This document shows, one piece after another, positions 60,553 through 64,000 of a stretch of 64,000 nucleotides of DNA; positions within the stretch are counted from its first letter, which is position 1; each line of letters begins with the position of its first letter. The translations under genes and the position numbers were made by a program. The notes under the pieces were generated by a model. That model had not been told where the DNA came from and made no database searches. It saw only the letters and a program-made list of their open reading frames with translations. Source of the stretch: Pilaira anomala (taxonomy: Eukaryota > Mucoromycota > Mucoromycetes > Mucorales > Mucoraceae). The stretch lies in assembly GCA_025716855.1 (NCBI GenBank), contig JAIXMQ010000023.1:347635-411634 (forward strand). Reading direction: 5' to 3'.

Positions 60553-62269
60553 AATTGGATTTTTTTTTTTTTAAAAAAAAAAAAGGGATTTAATATAATT
60601 TTAGAAAGAAAAGAAGAAGAAGGAAAATTGTATAAGGTTCTTATATAATTGATTTTTTTGTACGCGGAGTAAATAATAACAATCCGATCGGCTGTTATCT
60701 CCAATTACTAACTTTGGTGAATTTCTTTTTTTCTTACCCCAGATTTTATTAGGTACTGTGACTCAGGATGATAAACATTTACAATATGAGTCACATTCTG
60801 GATTTGGTATTACATTTAACCACGTCAAAAAACTCTTAAAAGCTTATTTTGTTTCTTTTTTTGTTCTTTTTTTTTTTTTTTTTTTTTTACTTTATTCAGT
60901 TGTTTGCTTTTTTCTTATTATTTTACTTTTTAATTCCATGCAAAGTCTTTACCATAAAAAAAAACTTCTAGAATCATTATGCATTTATAAGGGAAAACTG
61001 CAAAAAGATAAACTCTTTATCTAATTGAATCTCAGATTCTGTAGGTCACTTTTTGTTACCTTTAAGAAATGATGAAATGTTTATTATCAACCTCCGCCAG
61101 TAATAAAAATAAACGTGTTTTTGTCTTTATAGTAAGCCTACTATGAATAACTTTGTTGTATTCTTGTTGAATAGAACATGTTTTTGCTCTAAAACTCTAT
61201 TGCATATGCAAAGGTGTAAAATGAACAAGTAAAGGATTTTTAGTTCATCTGAAACTTTTGCCTGTAAATTCAAATTTACCGCGAATGGTTAGTATCACGG
61301 GTTAAATTATTTAAGCGTCTATTATGGCCTGAAAAGTTTTTTTTAAAGGAAAAAACAGATCAAAAATGTCTTCTTTGATATAAAATCCACTGGTCATACA
61401 GCAGTTGTAAGGAACCAATAGCAGATACATCCAAAAAAAAAAAGAAAACATTTAGTATTAAACCTTGTGAATATATTTCACTCATGTCGAGTATTTACAT
61501 TTAATATTTGTTTTTAAATTCAAAATAATGTAGACAAAGACTTGACGTAATTTTTTTTTTATTTATTTAAATGATACCGACAACCCCCTTCTATCTATTT
61601 CGTCAGACACTATTCGTATATATATAACCCTATTGCACCAATCGCTACTTGACAAATCTCTCATCACCTTTCGGTTTGATTGATATTATGAAAATAAATG
61701 TTCTGCTCATTGTTAATCTTATATTTACGCTTGATGACAGGGAATATAAACACCTGCGCTACGGGAAAAATCCTATTGCCTGCCACTATTATGTGTAGTA
61801 TAGTGCTTTCATAAGGGCGAAAGTGAATTGTTTTAAGTTGAAATTGACATACATGTCTTTTTTTTTTCGTTCGTTATATTTTACTTTCTTTCAATGTGCC
61901 GAAATAAACTGTAAATAGTAAATTTTTACGCTACGGCATGAAGTTCTCAATATCTGTACTAATGTACTAGTAGTTATATGGCTGCATTCTGACGTTTTAA
62001 TTGATGCACATTTGCTTATCATATTATCCCTAAAGAGTTTTACTTCAACAATAAATGTCAGTTTTACTTATATATCGTCCCCAAATGACTGAGAGTTAAA
62101 ATTCAAACATGCACGAATAGTAAAGAAAAACTTAAACGTCGCTTCCATGTAATATTAAGTCAATCCTTGATTATCTAACACGGGAAGCTCTATCAACCAC
62201 CCATTTTTTATTCCAGTTTTTCTTCTAGTTTTTTTTTTTAAAAAAAAAAAGACGAGCTTCTTTGAAGCT
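60553..62269. other. Long intergenic region
   Basis: About 1.7 kb of AT-rich DNA, including the promoter side of the ornithine carbamoyltransferase gene (T-run/A-run junction at 60558-60584). No gene recognised. Confidence 0.5.
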
Positions 62270-63785
62270 ATCTCGATTTTTTTTCCAGTCTATTTTCATA
62301 GCGTGTGTAACGTTTCACTCTGCTTAAAGTCCTATGGACACCCCGATTGTTTCTACCCTTAAAAACAAGCGCGCCTCATATAAACTACACACACTACTTT
62401 AGTATCTAAAGACACCACATATTTAAGCCCAGAAAACCTTTCATGTCAAAGTAAAGTCCTTCAATATTAACTATTTTATTATACAATACTATATCCAGAA
62501 AATTTTAAATTTATATGGGCAGATGATTGTATATAAAGATGTATTTTTTTATATGTAAAAAATATACTTTTTCTAACAAAAACTGTTTTCCTTACATGCA
62601 CTACAAATGGAGAGTGCATGTAGCATGGTCTATGTACACCTCGTTTTTCGGTCCCAGAAATCAAAATTTTGACAAAAAATACCTTCTTGTCAAAGTAAGG
62701 TCCCTCTAAATCAACTATTTCATTAAACAATATGATATACAGAAAGTGCAGAATTTGAAGGCGCATCTTTCTATATGATTTGATTTATACTATTGGAAAC
62801 AGAAAATATACTTGCCCTAACAAGAACTGTAAACCGTTTTATCATAATAACCATTAATATTTATAATTATTTTAGTTTGATTTTTACATCATTCGAAAGA
62901 GTGCAAAATTCTACATGTGTCATTAAAAGGCCAAGCTTTAAAACCTTTTTAATGTAAAGATATATCTACCTTTCTGATTTTTGAAAAAATCCATAGGGGG
63001 GGACTAGCAAATTTTTCTAAAAAATGGAATTTTTTTCACAGCTTAAAAAAAAATAAAAATTAGAAATGCAGATATATCTTTGTATTTAAATGGTTTTAAA
63101 GTTTAGCTTTTTATTGATTTCTAAGGTAGAATTTGACGCTCTTTCGAATGATGTAAAAATCAAAGTAGTATAATTATAAAGTTTAATAGTCATTGCGAGA
63201 AAGCACAGCTTCTATTAGGACATGTATATTTTTTATATACAAGATAATAAATCTAAATGCATAGAAATCTTAGTTTTTAGATTCTACATCTTTGGAATAT
63301 AATATTGTCTAACAAAATACGTCTGTATCCTGATTTGGTTTTTTTCCTGTTTTTGGACCTAAAAATTGAGATTTGGGTCCAAATTTCTTTCTTTTCAAAT
63401 TGAAGTCTTTTATTTCACCTATTCTATTTTACTATATAATATACAATCGATGCAGAATTTGAAGGCGCATCTTTCTATTGATTTAGAATTATTATTTTGT
63501 ATGTAGAAAATATACTTGCCCTAACAAAAACTGTATATCGTTTTTTCATAATACCTATAAATATTTGTTACTATTTTACTTTGATTTTTACATCATTAAA
63601 AAGAGCGTCAAATTCTACATGTATCGGTAAAAAGCTAAGCTTTAAAACCTTTTTAATGTAAAGATGTATGGATATTTCTGAATCTTGAAAAAATCCAAAG
63701 GTCGGGACCTGCTGATTTTTGCCTAAAAATACACTTTTTTCCCCTTTTTCAATGATTTGATTGGCTCAATTTTTTTTCGCTGTAA
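62270..63785. repeat. Fold-back repeat element, copy 2 (left-truncated)
   Basis: Nearly the same sequence as 30010-31577, in the same orientation, with only scattered substitutions: shared strings include gtgtgtaacgtttcactctg, aaaactgttttccttacatg and gatttgggtccaaatttctt. Relative to copy 1 it lacks the whole left inverted arm (29607-30000) and about 50 bp near 30030-30080. The right end (gatttgattggctcaa, about 63754) is kept. No open frame. Confidence 0.85.
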
Positions 63786-64000
63786 CAAAGAAAAAAACCT
63801 TTTTTTTTTGGGATTGATTGAAAGTTTACAGGGCTTTAGCTCTCATGACATCTGCTCTTCCCTAACAATTGGCTCTGTTAAGTCTATTGCTTTTCAACAG
63901 CAATAGCAGTAGCAATAACAATAACAATAAACCTTCTCGAACAGTTATCACTGATTTCTTCCCCCGACAGGGAGTGTTTAGGCTATCACACCCAAAGACT
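63786..64000. other. Unassigned end of window
   Basis: Short stretch with a CAATAG/CAATAA-type repeat (63896-63930). No gene seen. Confidence 0.4.

Noticed and set aside
62479..62766. 95-codon reverse open frame within the repeat
   Set aside because: Lies inside the fold-back repeat; copy 1 does not keep the frame and the peptide has no known motif.

Overview
This is eukaryotic nuclear DNA from an early-diverging filamentous fungus, most likely Mucoromycota (Mucorales-type). Three things point there: genes broken by many short GT-AG introns full of T and A runs, fungus-only families (Rax2, KTR/KRE2 mannosyltransferase, Gvp36-type BAR protein, YML020W-like and Mil1/TMCO4-like hydrolases, UPF0658), and a white-collar-2-like PAS-GATA factor. 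There are no bacterial operons, CRISPR arrays or rRNA genes, and I see no credible tRNA. Exon coordinates were worked out by hand from splice sites, reading-frame continuity and family motifs.

Layout. 1-9 kb: phosphoglucomutase/phosphopentomutase, pantothenate kinase, then (minus strand) an SH3-WW-PH-RhoGAP protein. 9-18 kb: a Rax2-like cortical marker with an unusual C-terminal SH3 domain, a BAR protein and a YML020W-like hydrolase. 18-28.6 kb: TMCO4/Mil1-like hydrolase, a DUF3020-type protein, mitochondrial ribosomal mS33, the PAS-GATA factor, a short Cut8/STS1-like protein and an acidic coiled-coil protein. 29.6-31.6 kb: a roughly 2 kb fold-back repeat, with a second copy at 62.3-63.8 kb. 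31.9-38.9 kb: a small unknown gene, a membrane protein joining a rhomboid-like N-terminus to a glycosyltransferase domain, and a UBA-UBX-LRR protein. 39-41.7 kb: a degraded Tc1-type transposase and a tiny inverted-repeat element. 41.8-57.9 kb: KTR mannosyltransferase, UPF0658 Golgi protein, an ankyrin PP1-targeting protein, a BNI4-like protein with a candidate PP1 docking motif, a CK1delta/HRR25-like kinase with polyQ tail, a histidine phosphatase and SDHAF3. 59.3-60.6 kb: ornithine carbamoyltransferase.

The genes do not form one pathway. A loose theme of cell polarity and membranes recurs: RhoGAP and Rax2 are head to head, followed by a BAR protein, with two PP1-docking proteins and CK1 further along. 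The most unusual observations are three domain fusions (Rax2+SH3, rhomboid-like+glycosyltransferase, UBA+UBX+LRR), several micro-exons of 8-17 nt, and the alternating forward/inverted repeat element.
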